A stretch of 64,000 nucleotides of DNA from Branchinecta lynchi (GCA_023053575.1 JAKZAP010000021.1:8804212-8868211); one strand, 5' to 3'. Positions 38,271 through 51,043 are shown, counted from the stretch's first letter. The notes: a model not told the origin generated them from the letters alone. Numbers and translations are program-made.

Positions 38271-40840
38271 GTGTTGCGAGAGAGCAACACTTTGGTTTTG
38301 TCCTCGTTTTTTTTGTTGTTTTTTTTTCCTATGCCGCCGATTTCATTTTATTCCTGGTAACTGGGAAGGGTCTAACCTGTGCGGTTTCTACGGAAAGTGT
38401 GGACCTTAGGCCGGATTGATGAATATGACATTACATTTTGGAAAGCTCCGTAAAACTCTTGCCTGGGGCCAATAAGGATGGTTTTTTTGCTTGTCCTCGA
38501 GCCAGAGCCTACGGTTTGCGAAGTGAAGTGGAGTTATATAGCCTATGTAAGAGAGGACTACCTGAAGTTGTGTAGCGAACCTCTCGTTTCATCAAACCCT
38601 GTTTCTGCTTTCGAGTGAAAAGCTCCGTTCTAGCACGCACGCAAGCAGTAAATCTATAAGTTTAAATATAAGAGGCAGCTACCGGCCCCACAGCCAACAT
38701 ATCTTCTTTGAGTGATATAGAAAAATCTACAGAGACAAAAAAGTGGCTTTTTCCCACGGGTCCGAAACTGCTGCCATCTATTGTTTCTGTCCATGTCTGC
38801 GACGATTTCAGCTGAGTTTATCATTTTTTTTTTTTTTGCACTTGGGTTTGCGGTAGAGTAACGGTATCAGATGTGCGTCTTAAACTTTAAAAGTTCTCTC
38901 ATTGCTAAGGAAACTAGAGCTTATCCTTTGCTCATTTCTAAGTCGTAACGTTAGAAAGTTGGCCTACGGCAAAAAAGTCAACTTTTGAACTAAGTCAGGT
39001 AGAATTTGTTTTTCGACGGCAATCGATAGCCATTGACGAGCTGATCAAACTATATGTCATCCATTCTTTGGTACAAACATTCCTTCATGAGATACACCAG
39101 TTTGAAAATTTCAAAGGGGTTGACAACTTCAGTAGTAATGTACACTGAAACCAAAAATAGGCGATACCAGTTGTGAGACATGTAGGGGACTTTTAAGCAA
39201 CAGTCGACTGTTAGCTCATAATCATCTTCAGCAATGAGGGGTTTGCAGCTTTAGCTAGTTGGTGTACCTGTTATTTGTTTCCGGTGTATTCGATGGTAAG
39301 AACAATTTGGTTCCCAATGGTAAGATATGCAAGGGACTTGCAAGTAATAATCGGCTGTTATGCTACATTCATCTTCTGCGATGATGGGTTTGCAACTTTT
39401 GCTAGCTGGTGTACCCATTATTTGTTTTCGGTTAACTTAATGTATATCACGGGAGAGGGACTTCGGTTTACGAGGGGCTAGGAATTTTTGCGAATGGGTG
39501 CACATTGTATTCGATTTCTATAAATCTGACGGTAAGAAAGTTTGTGTAGATGGTCTGTCAATGTAACCTAGGATTAACTGTTTACACAACGGATACAAAC
39601 GAAAATGTAAAGCAATGAGGTAGTTTCATAATAATTAATAGTGTCATCTATGGTATTTTAATCCTGAAAAGTTACGGATAGCTTTATAATACCAACTAGA
39701 TTATATAAGATATTGTTCCAAGTTTTCGTCCGTCACGATGTCTACGATTGAAAAGGATAAAGTTCAACTGACTGCAAAGTTAATTTAGTCCCTTCTTCCT
39801 ATATTATTTTGTTGTTGTTATTACAACGCTGAAGAATAGCTTTTGATCATATGATTAATTTTTTTAGAACATCCCCTTTAAAAAGCTTCGATAACTTGAC
39901 AACTCCAGCATTAACCGACAGCGAAGAAACAAAATCAGTTTGAAAGTTTAAAGAGGTTGACAACTTCAGTAGTAACGTACACACTGAAATCAAAAAATAG
40001 GCGATATCAGTTTTGAGACATGTAGGGGACATGTATGCAACAGTCAACTGTTGGCTCATAATCATCTTCGGCAATGAGGGGTTTGCAGCTTTTGCTAGTT
40101 GGTGTACCTGTTATTTGTTTCTGATGTATCCGATGGTAAGAACAATTTGGTTCCCAATTGTAAGACATGCAAGGGGCTTGTAAGTAATAAGCGGCTGTTA
40201 TGCTACTATCATCTTCAGGGATGAGCTGCTAGCTGGTGTACCCATTATTCTTATCCGGTGAACTTGATGTCTATCACGGGAGCGAGACTTGTAAGTAAGA
40301 AACGGTTCACGAGGGGCTAGAACTTTTGTAAACTGGTGCACATTGTGTTCGATTTCTATAAACCTGACGGTAGAAAGTTTGTATCGATGGACTATCGTTG
40401 TAACCTAGGATTAACTGTTTACGCAACGGGTACAAACGATAATGTAAAACAATGAGGTAGTTTCGTAACAGTTAATAGTGTCATCTACGGTATTTTAATC
40501 CTGAAAAGTTACGGATAGCTTTATAATACCAACTAGATTATATAAGATATTGTTCCAAGATTTCATCCATTACTATGTCTACGATTGAAAAGGATAAAAG
40601 TTCAACTGACTGCAAAGTCAATTTAGTCCCTTCTTCCGATATTCTTTTGTTGTTGTTTTTACAACGCTGAACAAATGCTTTTGATCATGTGATGATTCTT
40701 TTTAGAACATACCTTTTAAAAGCTTCGATAAGTTGGCAACTTCAGCATTTAACCGACATGGAAGAAACAAAACCAAAGTGTTGCTTTCGCAACACTTTAG
40801 TCGGCGAAACCGGACAAAGGTTGCGGCAATGTAGGTTTAG
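38271..40840 (+). mobile_element. Helentron-like non-autonomous element (HINE), full length, 2.57 kb
   Basis: The 5' end is GTGTTGCGAGAGAGCAACAC plus TTTGGTTTTGT. The inverse (AAACCAAAGTGTTGC, TTTCGCAACAC) lies about 60 bp before the 3' end. After it come a hairpin-forming GTCGGCGAAACCGGAC and the end GTAGGTTTAG. The interior is tandem blocks without coding capacity. One inverted repeat at the 5' terminus, its partner set back from the 3' end, and 3' hairpins match Helentron/Helitron2-derived elements. No Rep-helicase is encoded. Confidence 0.6.
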
Positions 40841-41341
40841 TTATATCTGGTACGACCCTTTTATTTATGTTAGGAAGTATTTTAACTTCCTTGCTGGGTT
40901 GCACTCTATACTCAGAAAAAAAGAACCTTCGACGCATACGCTCGACATACTTCAGATATCTGAGATTTCTTCTCTACCTACCACGGCGCAAGCGGAACCG
41001 CTGGCTGCTCCGCCGTAGGTTAATTTCCGACCCACTGTTGACGCTTGAGCCCTCTCCTCTATTTTGTGTTCTTCCATTGGAAACTTACCTGCCCACGATC
41101 CCATCAATGTGATTCTAAATTAGTGAACCTTCTGGAAAATATTTTTCGAGCGTTTTGCGATTATTTTATATTTTATTGTCCTTTTCTATTGCACTTACGT
41201 CCTTGGGCAGTGCGTCATAAATCCTTCATTCTTTCATTTAAGTATTATGGTTTGAAACAAAGCTTCTGATACACCCCATTTAAGTTTTTGTATGTATGAC
41301 TTATATTTTCACAAATAGATACTATTTCAAAGGGTCATAAG
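40841..41341. other. Host sequence, no gene recognised
   Basis: Frames of up to about 80 codons in several phases, with no domain or splice support. Confidence 0.35.
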
Positions 41342-41785
41342 CAGAGATGGGCGAATTCGAAGCCGAATTCGTGCTTTAGGTCGGATTCGAATCCGGATTC
41401 GAATCTTGTGCTTGTCAGACTGGATTAGGATTCGGACTCCAAACTTATCTTATGAATCCGCTAAAGTTTCTAGTCTACATCCTTCCAGTTTCGGTTTTTT
41501 CCAATTTTTACACAGTGGGCTTGGGCAATCCAACGTTTTGGTCTCCACCACCAACCATCCTCAGTAATCTATCACGTTATCTGATTATCTTAGATATCAG
41601 TGCTTTTTGTCCCCTCTGATTTTTAACCTATAACCTATGTACATGATTTGATTTTTGTTAAGGTCGAATTCAAATACGGATTCGAATCCTCAGCATGAAA
41701 TGGGGAATTTGGATTTGGAATCGGATTCGTACCTAGCCCTGGATTCGGATTCGAATCCTTACATGATCGGATTCGCCCATCTCTG
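41342..41785. mobile_element. MITE with TIR CAGAGATGGGCGAATTCG
   Basis: Left end CAGAGATGGGCGAATTCG, right end CGGATTCGCCCATCTCTG. The interior repeats GGATTCGAATCC-like palindromes. hAT-like TIR start (CAG), but no convincing 8-bp duplication is visible in the flanks. Confidence 0.65.
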
Positions 41786-41887
41786 GACTTTAGAGATATT
41801 TTCTTGTGACGTTAACACAAGGACATGCACACATACGTAAGGCTACGCGCTACTCCAACCAATGGCTCCTTACCTTTAAATGCTCTA

Positions 41888-41991
41888 CTAGCAAGCGAGA
41901 AACCCCCCATCCACTGGCAAGGTGACGCCGTTGATCATTTTGGCTCTGTCACTTAGAAGGAACACGATAGCGTCGACGACGTCTTCAACCT
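41888..41991 (-). CDS. DCXR: Dicarbonyl/L-xylulose reductase-like gene, last coding exon
   Basis: The acceptor TCTTTTCAG ends just before 41,991. The exon completes a codon begun with G in the previous exon, then reads [17 protein letters not shown] and ends GGFLAC and TAG at 41,890-41,888. This matches the C-terminus of dicarbonyl/L-xylulose reductase (SDR family), which has the same exon junction position before E-V-E. The exon supplies the last helix-strand of the Rossmann fold and the C-terminal tail at the tetramer interface. The family reduces L-xylulose and alpha-dicarbonyls with NADPH. Phase agrees with the exon at 51,044-51,263. Confidence 0.88.
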
Positions 41992-42570
41992 CTGAAAAGA
42001 CAGACAGATTTTTTATTGACTGATTGATACGTTGGTTCTCCGTCCCCAGGCTAACAGAGCACTCGTCATTAAGCATTGTCCAAATAGGTGTTGTAAGGTG
42101 TATTACGGCGTATAAGGCCTATTGCAGATTCCTCTTTTCCTCGGGGCGCGCTGTAATAAGGCGAAAAAGAAAAATGGAGCTCGGCACTATTCTCCCTTAC
42201 GCAGAGCCAATCAGATTGCTTGGTTGGGTCCGCCAGCGGGCCGAGGCAAGGCGCAGCGCCGTCAGTGTTGCCACAGGAAGCACTAAAGTCCTAAGGCGTA
42301 TTCTCGCCGTTACCCGAGGACTCCACTTGAGGAGTCCCCGTGTGGAGAGTCCCCACTCCCCGTATTCTCGCGAGTCCCCACGGACGGGGAATGCTCCGAT
42401 TATCATCACCATCACCAAAAAGGACTCCCTTTCAGAGTCAGAGGGGAATCAATTTTAGCCGGTGTTGGTGCAATGCAAAATTAATTGAAAGCAATCAGAA
42501 TAAACAAAATAAAAAATAAAGTGGATCCAGACTAATTTCGTCAACTGTATATTTTTTTTCTTGAACAAAA

Positions 42571-42940
42571 TCCGTTTTGGAAGCATTCCCCGTGTTCTTG
42601 CTGTTTCTGTACGCAGAGTCCGCGTGGAGTGACTCCCTCTATTCTCGCCGTTCCCTTCGATTCCCCGAGGAGTCCTCGGGGAACGGCGAGAATACGCCTC
42701 TACTTTGTTGGAAGCTAAAGAAACAACTTTTCTTCAAAAGAACACGTTTTGTTCTGTTACGACTGCTTACTGCTAGTTCGAGGACCAAAGCTGTCCATCC
42801 GTAAACTTAAGGTGTATTCTCGCAGTTCCCCGAGGACTCCTCGGGGAATCGAAGGGAACGGCGAGACTAGAGGGAGTCACTCCGCGCGGACTCCGCGTAC
42901 AGAAACAGCGAGAACACGGGGAATGCTTCCAAAACGGATT
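42571..42940. repeat. Large palindrome inside the TIR element
   Basis: 42,571-42,699 is repeated inverted at 42,811-42,940, with a 111-bp loop. Each arm itself contains a smaller palindrome built from CCCCGAGGAGTCCTCGGGG and the TIR sequence CTCGCCGTT. It looks like a fold-back derivative of the host element's own ends. Confidence 0.8.
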
Positions 42941-44014
42941 TTTTCTTTCGGAGCATTCCCCGTCGGTGGAGACTCGCGAGAATACGGGGAGTGAGTCCCC
43001 GGGACAAACAAAAATGCGGGGACTCCTCACTCTACGTTCACACAGACGCGAATATTCGCAGAATAGCCCGATTATTCGTCGACCACAAATTTCGCGCCAC
43101 AAAGCTACAAATTCGCTGCGATATTTCGGAGAATCGCTGTAGTTGGATCCAACTACAGCTACAAAATCGCGCCACAAAAATCATGGAAAGTGGATTTAAT
43201 TTTTAGAAAAATGATGTTAGCTGTCAAATTTCAGCCAGTTATATATGGAAAGAGTAGTAAGAAACACAAGCAAAGGCATCTGGTCCTAAATTACCTGAAA
43301 GCACAGGAGAAAGTTGCTTCAGAGTTGCGGATGGAAGGAAGGTAAGATCACTTTGAGACCAACAGCTAGGCTAGAATGGCATACATACTGTATTACTAAA
43401 TACTGAAAGTTGACTGTAAATCATTCATCTTTAGAGCTGGCTTATTATGTATTTTGTCATTTTGGAGCATCTTAGCTGGGGTATGGTTACAACAGGGATG
43501 CGTGTAGGACTGTAGACTGTAGGTATGAGCCATGTCGTGTGTGAGCTGCTGTGATAAAATCTTTTCTTTGCGCGAGACTGATCCTGCAGAAGTTACCTGG
43601 TGCCTGGTGTCCTCTGTTCACCTTTTCCTTTTTTATTTTCCAGCTCTGCAGCTAGCCAGCTGTGAAACTTGTAGCATAAGGATTTTTTTTTTTAATTCAC
43701 AACTTTCTATGCAAATTTCCTGGCTGAATTGTTTACCCTAACCTAAATCAAAGGGTCAACAGATCAACTAGATTCTAGGTCAACGTTACACTATTTAATT
43801 TTTTTTAATTAGAAAAACTAATTGTAGGAGGGGTGTCCAACCTCGAATTTACACAACCTCGAACCTGGCCTAAAAAGGATGGAAGGAAATTTCAGTCAAG
43901 TACTAACTGTCAAGAAGGAACCCTGACTGACCCAGGACCTGTTTTAGACTGTAGAGAAGTTTCCTTGTAAGGTTTTCATTCCAAGTTCGAGGTCATATAA
44001 ATTCGAGGTTGGAT

Positions 44015-44318
44015 ACCCGATGAAAAATTTGTAGCCTGCGTAGTTATGGTAGTAGTACACAAAACTTGCATGTAATACTATGTAATAGCAAAGAGTATTA
44101 TCATTTAATGTGCCTCAGACTGGTCCAGTCTTATGTAGTAGTATCTAGTAGCATCCTGTCTTGACATAGTACCATCCAGTCTTGCTAATAGTAGCATATA
44201 GTAGTATGCAGTAAGACGGTAGCCTTGAAGTAGAAGCATGTAGTAGCATCGTTAGTACTGCATGCTAGTTTTTCGTATTACTTCATAGTACTATTCTGAG
44301 ATAAATTTTTCATCGGGT
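44015..44318 (+). mobile_element. MITE (TIR ACCCGATGAAAAATTT), copy 1
   Basis: The 304-bp element has ends ACCCGATGAAAAATTT and AAATTTTTCATCGGGT. The interior is rich in TAGTAGTA and AGTACTA words and contains CAGACTGGTCCAGTCT. Two more copies lie at 47,120-47,424 (inverted) and 47,542-47,846. Confidence 0.75.
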
Positions 44319-47075
44319 ACCCCTCCTGCAGAAGAAAACCAAACAACGTTGACTATAGGCTGAATTTATACCTAAATAATAAACAGAGACCTTTGGTTGT
44401 GGTAACATTATTCTTGCTGCTATTTGTGTTTGTTTTAGTCTAACTGTTAATCAGTTTATTGATAAAGCCTTATTTTGTATACGCTAAATTACTGAAGATT
44501 GTATACAGACATGTCAGGCGTTTGTAGGCTATGCCACATAGCTCAGCAGCGATGTGTTTGCCGGCAAGGCAATCCATTCTCATAGGCTAACCTGGTTGCG
44601 TCCCCTTTGGTGTTCATTATTGTGTTTTTGTTGAAAGTTTCCACTGCATTTGTTTGCCACTGATTATACCAGTTAAAGTAAATATACATTAAACATCTGT
44701 TATAATTAATTTAAATTTTATTAAAAGTAAAATTCCTCTGTGCTTGCAAAGTTTTTTGATAATATCAACTAATAATGTGGTTGCTACTGATTTAAATATT
44801 ATTTTCATTACAGGATGTTGGACGGATCAACTTGCCAAGGAGCAGCTCTGGTTTGCAGACAGTCAGAAAGGAGAAGCCTTACTGAACATTTTGCAGTTTG
44901 CTCCCAACACTAGATATTCTTCCTTTATCAGAGGCTACAGTCCTGGACAAGCTCAGTGATGCTTCTTAGAAAAGAAGTGATTGGCACTAAAGGGAACTAG
45001 CCTATTTAATGACTACAACGACAACAGCAGATTTTCTTTGGCGTGAGGAGGCCAAACATCATGATTTGTTTATCAAGAAGCTTCTCAAGCTGAAACCACT
45101 CGAAGAAGAGATTAAAGATGTAAGAACACTAAGAACAATCCATTTGAGGAACATTGAAACTGAACCAGATTGAAATTGTGGTAGAGTGTACCAAACTTCG
45201 AATAAATGAGAAGTTTTTTGTTCTGTTTAAGCAGAATGTGGTACCGTAGCAATCTAAAATTTGGTGAAGAGTCAGTTGATGGCCACTTGCTTCCAGTTTA
45301 CAGCAAGTATTAATGGAATTTGTCGGCAGTTTGGAAATTATTTCGTGAGTTGTCATTGATGATATATGGCCATGCTCTAGGTTTCGAGAGTGAAATTACT
45401 GAGCAGACAGATAAGATAATGAACTCGGACCCTGAAGGTACAGACACCTTTAGTACTGATGGTCTGTTTCAATTAAGTGTATCTGATCAACAGCATTTAC
45501 TGGATTCAGATCACAACGGTTAATAGAGTTTCAACCGCATTGTCTAGTAAAAGGCAAGAACAGCTAGTGACAAATGTGTAAGTGTACTAATGAGTATACT
45601 AAATGGGAGCTGAAGTGACTGCAATTAGCTGACGCAGCTTTTGATTTGTCAGTGTTGCTTGCCTTTTACAGCTTTCAGTGTGGGTGCAAGCTTAGGCCTC
45701 TTTAGTGAACCTACTGATGCACTAAGATGGGTATTGGAATACAGCTTGTGTAACATCGGATAGAAGACAGTCGTATGTTCGACTACTGCAAGGGAGAGTC
45801 GTGGAATTAAGCATTCAAGTTATTATACTGTTTTTGTTCCAAGTTTATGAGTAAACCTGACCCTTTGCTTAGTTTTCGACACCCGGAAGGAGTGTACTTT
45901 TTTCTATTTCTACAAACATTATCTACTAGGCTGATTTTTCTGCATAAGTTCAAATCCTGTGCAATCATACCCATAGTGGTGTACACAAAATTACAAAAAG
46001 TATATTCGGAAACAAAAAATTATGTACGTTTTTTTCAAGAATCACGGGCTTTTCCCTTTGTGTTTAGAAGGATATTTGCAAGTCAGAATCGGAATCAGCG
46101 TAGTAGGTTAGCTGGTCGTAGTAGGCTAACAATACAAACAGGAATTCCAAAGCCACGTTCGATTCATCAACAGTTATCTATTATTATCGAATACCAGCCG
46201 TAGATGTCGTTTTATTCAACTACGGTGTAGCGCTGTTGTTGTTTTATTTAAAGCTGTAGTCGTAGTTACTACTTTTTCGTTTTATGATGTCTGTCGAAGT
46301 TCTAGCGATGATGGAAATCGTTCGTCTGTTGTCGTTCGATTTGTTCGACGAAAAATTAAATTTCCGTTGAGAATGGCGTCATTTTCCGGGAAGAATACTA
46401 TTGACAATTTTAGGATAACATAGGTGGATGACAGTTGGTGAATCTAACACGGCTCAAGAGTTCAAGATGACATTTGTAGATGGTCAACTTCATGACTTCT
46501 TTGGCCCTCGCTTGATTCAACTATCCACCCCTGACTCAGGTAGAGTGGTGGATAGACCCGCAATCCATCGTCAGAACCGTTACCCGAGATTGAGAATTTA
46601 GTTTTCATATTTTTATTATCGTACTGTCTTCGGTCCCAGACTAATGAGTAAAACCCGCATTTTGTTATTTTGAATTATTTGCCACCTTTTGTAGCTGAAC
46701 CCAATCGTCGTGTGGGAACCCTGTTGCAATTTTGTAGCTGCTACAAAACTACAGCGAAAATGTAGTTCCGCACCCGACTCCTCTGTGTGAACGCACAGTC
46801 AAGTGGAGTCCTCGAGGAACGGCGAGAATACGCCTTTAATAGCTTTTTACAATATATTGCGCGTCAAACTCTACTGGTGTACTTCACTAGTACTAAGAAA
46901 CTCCAAAAACTATATCAGCGAGGCACACCGAACGCTAAATTCATAAGAACTTCTCGGGTTCCTTATTTGAACAGGCGTGTGTATCAAGACGTAAACATCG
47001 CGTATAGCACTATTCAGCTCATTACACCTATTTGGACAATGCTTTAGTAGGGTAAGAATATTGGGCTTATCGGTG

Positions 47076-47083
47076 CTTTAAAG
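47076..47083. repeat. Target duplication CTTTAAAG, left
   Basis: An 8-bp direct repeat, also present at 48,051-48,058. Confidence 0.8.
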
Positions 47084-47119
47084 CAGTGGTTCCCAACCGG
47101 TGGTATGCGTAACCAAAGG

Positions 47120-47424
47120 CCCGATGAAAAATTTATCTAAAAATAGTACTATGAAGTAGTACGAAAAAGTTGCATGCAGTACTAACGATGCTACTACATA
47201 CTTCTACTTCAAGTCTACCGTGTTACTGCATACTACTATATGCTACTACTAGCAAGACTGGATGCGACTATGACAAGACAATATGCTACTGGATACTACT
47301 ACATAAGATTGGACCAGTCTGAGGGACATAAATGATAGTATTCTTTGCTATTACATAGTATTACATGCAACGGTTTCGTACTACTACCATAGTACTACGC
47401 AGGCTACAAATTTTTCCTCGGGGG
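47120..47424 (-). mobile_element. MITE, copy 2 (inverted), nested in the hAT-like element
   Basis: Inverse of 44,015-44,318 with moderate divergence. Its right end runs into a poly-G tract (CCTCGGGG). Confidence 0.7.
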
Positions 47425-47541
47425 GGGGGGTGTACGAGAGATCCTCGTAAGGGGTATGCAAAGGTCCCCAAATCAAGTTAGTCTATAGCTTTAATACCTC
47501 GCTTCAGTCGTTTTTTAATCCCCTAACTCAGTTTCGGTATT

Positions 47542-47846
47542 CCCGATGAAAAATTTGTACCCTGCGTAGTATAGTATGGTAGTAGTACGAAACGTTGCAC
47601 GTAATACTATGTACTAGCATAGAATACTATTATTTAATGTGCCTCAGACTGGTCCAGTCTTATGTAGTAGTATCTAGTAGCATCCTGTCTTGCTATAGTA
47701 GCATCCAGTCTTGCTAATAGTAGAATATACTAGTATGCAGTAACACGATAGCCTTGAACTAGAAGCATGTAGTACCATCGTTAGTACTGCATGCAACTTT
47801 TTCGTACTACTCAATAGTACTATTTTGAGATAAATTTTTCATAGGG
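47542..47846 (+). mobile_element. MITE, copy 3, nested in the hAT-like element
   Basis: Same orientation as 44,015-44,318 and more similar to it than copy 2 is. Ends CCCGATGAAAAATTT and AAATTTTTCATAGGG. Confidence 0.7.
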
Positions 47847-48058
47847 TTGTCCTCAAGATCAGATACCCCTGCGTACGGCGGGTACGCAGCTTCAAACGTA
47901 AATGCCTTATGATTGATGACAGTAAATAGTCTTTTCTGACGTTCTGATCGTGGTAAAATAGTAAAATAACAATTCGTCCAAAAAAGGGGTACGGAACCGT
48001 TTTGAACCTTGATTAGGGGTACGCGGTACGGAAAAGGTTGCGAACTGCTGCTTTAAAG

Positions 48059-48812
48059 AACCCGTTGCACCTATATTTTTAGGCTAAGTTAAGACATCGA
48101 GCTTGATATCGGAAACATCGAAACGGACAGTTACAATAACCGAGCCGAAGGCGAGGTAGGTTATAAAAAACATCTACCGAGCGCAGCAAGGTTGACATTT
48201 TTAAATGGCCGCCGAGCTCGTTATTCCCATTTCAACCGAGAAGGAGGTATGTGAACTGTTACAACTTCTTAGACCACTAAACATGCATATCCTTTCAAGT
48301 CCACAAGTTAGAGATGGACATGGCTTAATATCAACCTCTCCGAATGCGATTTGACTTCATTCAACCTCTCTGGAGGTTTATATGAAGTCATATCAACCGC
48401 TAAATTTCTCTGTGAAGATTGTCGTAGTATAACTGACCGTGCGTCATAGGATGATATGCATTAGGCCGCGTACGTGTTCGGAAAAATTATGACTTTATCA
48501 ACTTTAGGTCATCGTTCCATACACTCTCCTTGCCGAAATGCCGAACCATTTTCATGTTTGGCCGCTGGACCGATTCGTCCCATTAGCCGTATTTGCCGGT
48601 TTTCGAGGCGGATCAGGCTCCCGCCCCCTGCTTCCGAGGAGATCAATGGTCAGAAATACAGTTTTACAAGTTTTCCGTGATGGTCATCAAACACCAAGGG
48701 GGCTGCGCGCGACTGAAAACATCCGAGATGAGTTTCTAGTCTTTGAGAAGCCCAGAGGCGTTTCAATGAAGCCGTTGTGTGTTCGAAGTTTTGAACACAA
48801 CTACTGAGACTT
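48059..48812. other. Intronic host sequence, no gene recognised
   Basis: Slightly GC-richer stretch at 48,470-48,800 with overlapping frames of 68 and 89 codons. No domain recognised and no splice support. Confidence 0.4.
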
Positions 48813-49120
48813 TTGCTTTTTGTGATCCCAAAATGTAAGTGGAGGCATACCTACGACATCGCTAAGTTGTCCGTCTGTCCGTCTGTCTGTGAGCACGGTA
48901 ACTCTCGAAGGGAATGAAATATTTTTGATGAAACTTGGTGTGAGGATTCTTAGGGTCAAGGTTAAAGTCAAGTTCGTACATGGGCTTTGTAGCCCTATAT
49001 CTAGGGGTGGGGGAGGGGGTTCCAAATTAAGGGGCAACAAAACAAAACTTTTTAAAAAGCTATTGAGATAGCTTATTACGGGTAAGGGGTTCTTGGGGTT
49101 CTTGCCGGACAAGTAGTTCA
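48813..49120 (-). repeat. Dispersed repeat R1, inverted copy
   Basis: Starts with TTTTTGTGATCCCAAAATG and TCCGTCTGTCCGTCTG, the complement of the R1 3' end. Ends near TTCTTGCCGGACAAGTAG. Confidence 0.6.
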
Positions 49121-49392
49121 CAAACCGGACACAAAATTGTCGACCAGTTTTTGGCTTTACCAGTCCCTACCCCTTTATTCACAAACTAGTATAGCTCTGC
49201 GCGTGGATGCCGGCATTAATTTGTTTATTCTATGTGACGTGGGAGAGATCTAGTGTAATCGACGGTCAAAGGGGTTGATATATATTGTTCAAACGAGGAA
49301 ATATATAGCGAGGATGATAAGATAAGATAAGAGTTTATTCCACTAAAAGCACAGAGGCCTTGGGATAAAATAAACATAAACAAAAATAAAAA

Positions 49393-50740
49393 ACAACAAG
49401 ACCAAAGGTTTCGATGGGAGCCCAAAAATCTAACATTTGATACAAACAATTAGGTCATGTCTTCGCCATTCAGTCTTCGTCAGATTCCTTGAATATCTGT
49501 ACTCTTAAAATGAAGTTCAAAAATGGATTCCGCATATCTTCTTGCCCGATACCGAATCTCTAATCGATTTCAAAAACAACTTTGAGCTTCAACCAAGTTT
49601 CCAGTTTCAGCAGAATTAGTGATGCACCATCTGCCCAGCAAGAAAACTAAGTTCACATATGGATTCAGCGGACCTCCTTACCTCCTCAATGAATATTTTA
49701 TTAGCTTATAAGACATACATGTTTTCACCGAAAATTCGTAACCCCTCCTCTGCCTCTAAAGATAATCCTCATTGAACAATATTCTCGCTAGAACAACATT
49801 ATTTCCTCGTTTGAATATTATATAAGATAAGATAAGATATGTATTACCTTAAAAGCCCAAGGGCCATGGCAATACAAACAAACGTAAATACAATTACAAA
49901 CTTATTTCTAACTCCACTCAAACTACAAAAAATGATTTCTATGAATCGTTGACAGCTTGAGGATTCTACCTTTCTTTATAGTATCATAACACTCGCTCTT
50001 AACATTTGCTCCATCCATTCCTGATAACACTCATTTACTCCAAATATTTCACTTCTCAAATCATTCAATTCCGTGCAGTCACACAAAAGAAGTAAGGACC
50101 CATCCTCCCAATCTGCCTACCCGTGTAACTCCTCCTATCTCCCAGCGGTAAAATATCAGCACGCATACTAATTAATAATTTCAATTCCTCCCTATCGAAA
50201 CCCGCTTTAAAATAAACACATTCACATTTCACCCCATGTCCCTTTCGCCTCTGTATAAAATCTTAGAGAACCACTTGGACCTTCGATTACACAATTCTCT
50301 CCGACTTCCACAAACAAATGATTGTCGGCACCCACGTGCACAGAGCTATAATCATTTGAGAATAAAAGGGTAGGACCGCTATAGCCGAAAATTGGTCAAC
50401 AAGTTTGTGTCCGGTTTTCACTGGATTCCGGGTGAACTAATTGTCCGGCCATATTCGGATTCAGCATGTCTCCTTACTCCTAAATCAACTATCTCAATAG
50501 CTTTTAAAAAATGTTTTTTTTTTGTTTCTTAATTTGAAACACCCTCCCCCACCACTAAATGTAGAGCTACAGAGCCCATCTACGAACTTGACCTTACCCT
50601 TGACCCAAAGAATCATCACGTTTCATCAAAATATCTTATTCCCTTCGAGAGTTATCGTGCTTACAGAAGGACAGACGGACAACTTTTGCGATGTCATACG
50701 TATCCCTCCACTTACGTTTTGGGATCCCAAAAAGCGCAAT
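49393..50740 (+). repeat. Dispersed repeat R1, long copy
   Basis: Opens with AAGACCAAAGGTTTCGATGG and closes with ACGTTTTGGGATCCCAAAA. The middle (about 49,800-50,380) does not match other R1 copies and may be an insertion. GATAA-repeats lie at about 49,320 and 49,820. Confidence 0.5.
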
Positions 50741-51043
50741 TCAAATCCTGTACAGCGCTGGTCGGATCAGTGGAATTTCTTCTAGATATATGTTTGGGCT
50801 TAACTGATTAAAAAATATTCCAGAAGAAGGGTTGATTGGAGACATTTGTTCATTTCTAAATTGTTCGGTACTGACTGAAATAAGGACAGATGCAAAATGG
50901 AGCAAAAATCATAGCTTGGAAACACTATTTCGTATTTGGATTCGGTTTTTTCATGCAATGTTAACGGAAGTCATACAGATGGGGATGATACTTGGTACTC
51001 TTCTTTCAGGTGTCCTTTAAAGGTCGTATTCAAGAGAACTTAC

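Larger units (their letters stand above)
42295..46834. mobile_element. 4.5-kb element with 32-bp TIRs
   Basis: The left end GGCGTATTCTCGCCGTT continues to GAGGACTCCAC. The right end is its inverse with about two mismatches in 32 bases. Flanks are TAA (left) and TTTAA (right), so a Harbinger-type 3-bp duplication is possible but not proven. No transposase is evident. 44,744-45,180 has two short frames (one with WREEAKHHDLFIKKLLKLKP) that could be relics of a Myb/trihelix-like accessory gene; this is weak. Confidence 0.55.
47084..48050. mobile_element. hAT-like non-autonomous element, 967 bp
   Basis: Begins CAGTGGTTCCCAACC and ends GGTTGCGAACTGCTG (12 of 15 bases inverted). It is flanked by the 8-bp duplication CTTTAAAG on both sides. 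The TIR sequence and 8-bp duplication are typical of hAT. No transposase. Two MITE copies are nested within it. Confidence 0.85.
41992..51043 (-). other. Reductase intron of about 9 kb, filled with repeats
   Basis: Bounded by a donor GTAAGT at 51,043-51,038 and the acceptor before 41,991. It holds a 4.5-kb TIR element, a hAT-like element with nested MITEs and R1 copies, and no exon that I can support. Confidence 0.8.

Noticed and set aside
41342..41785. hAT element with 8-bp duplication
   Set aside because: Good TIRs, but flanks GTCATAAG and GACTTTAG do not match well enough.
44744..45180. Transposase gene of the 4.5-kb TIR element
   Set aside because: Two short unrelated frames with no catalytic motif. 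Kept only as a weak remark in the element entry.
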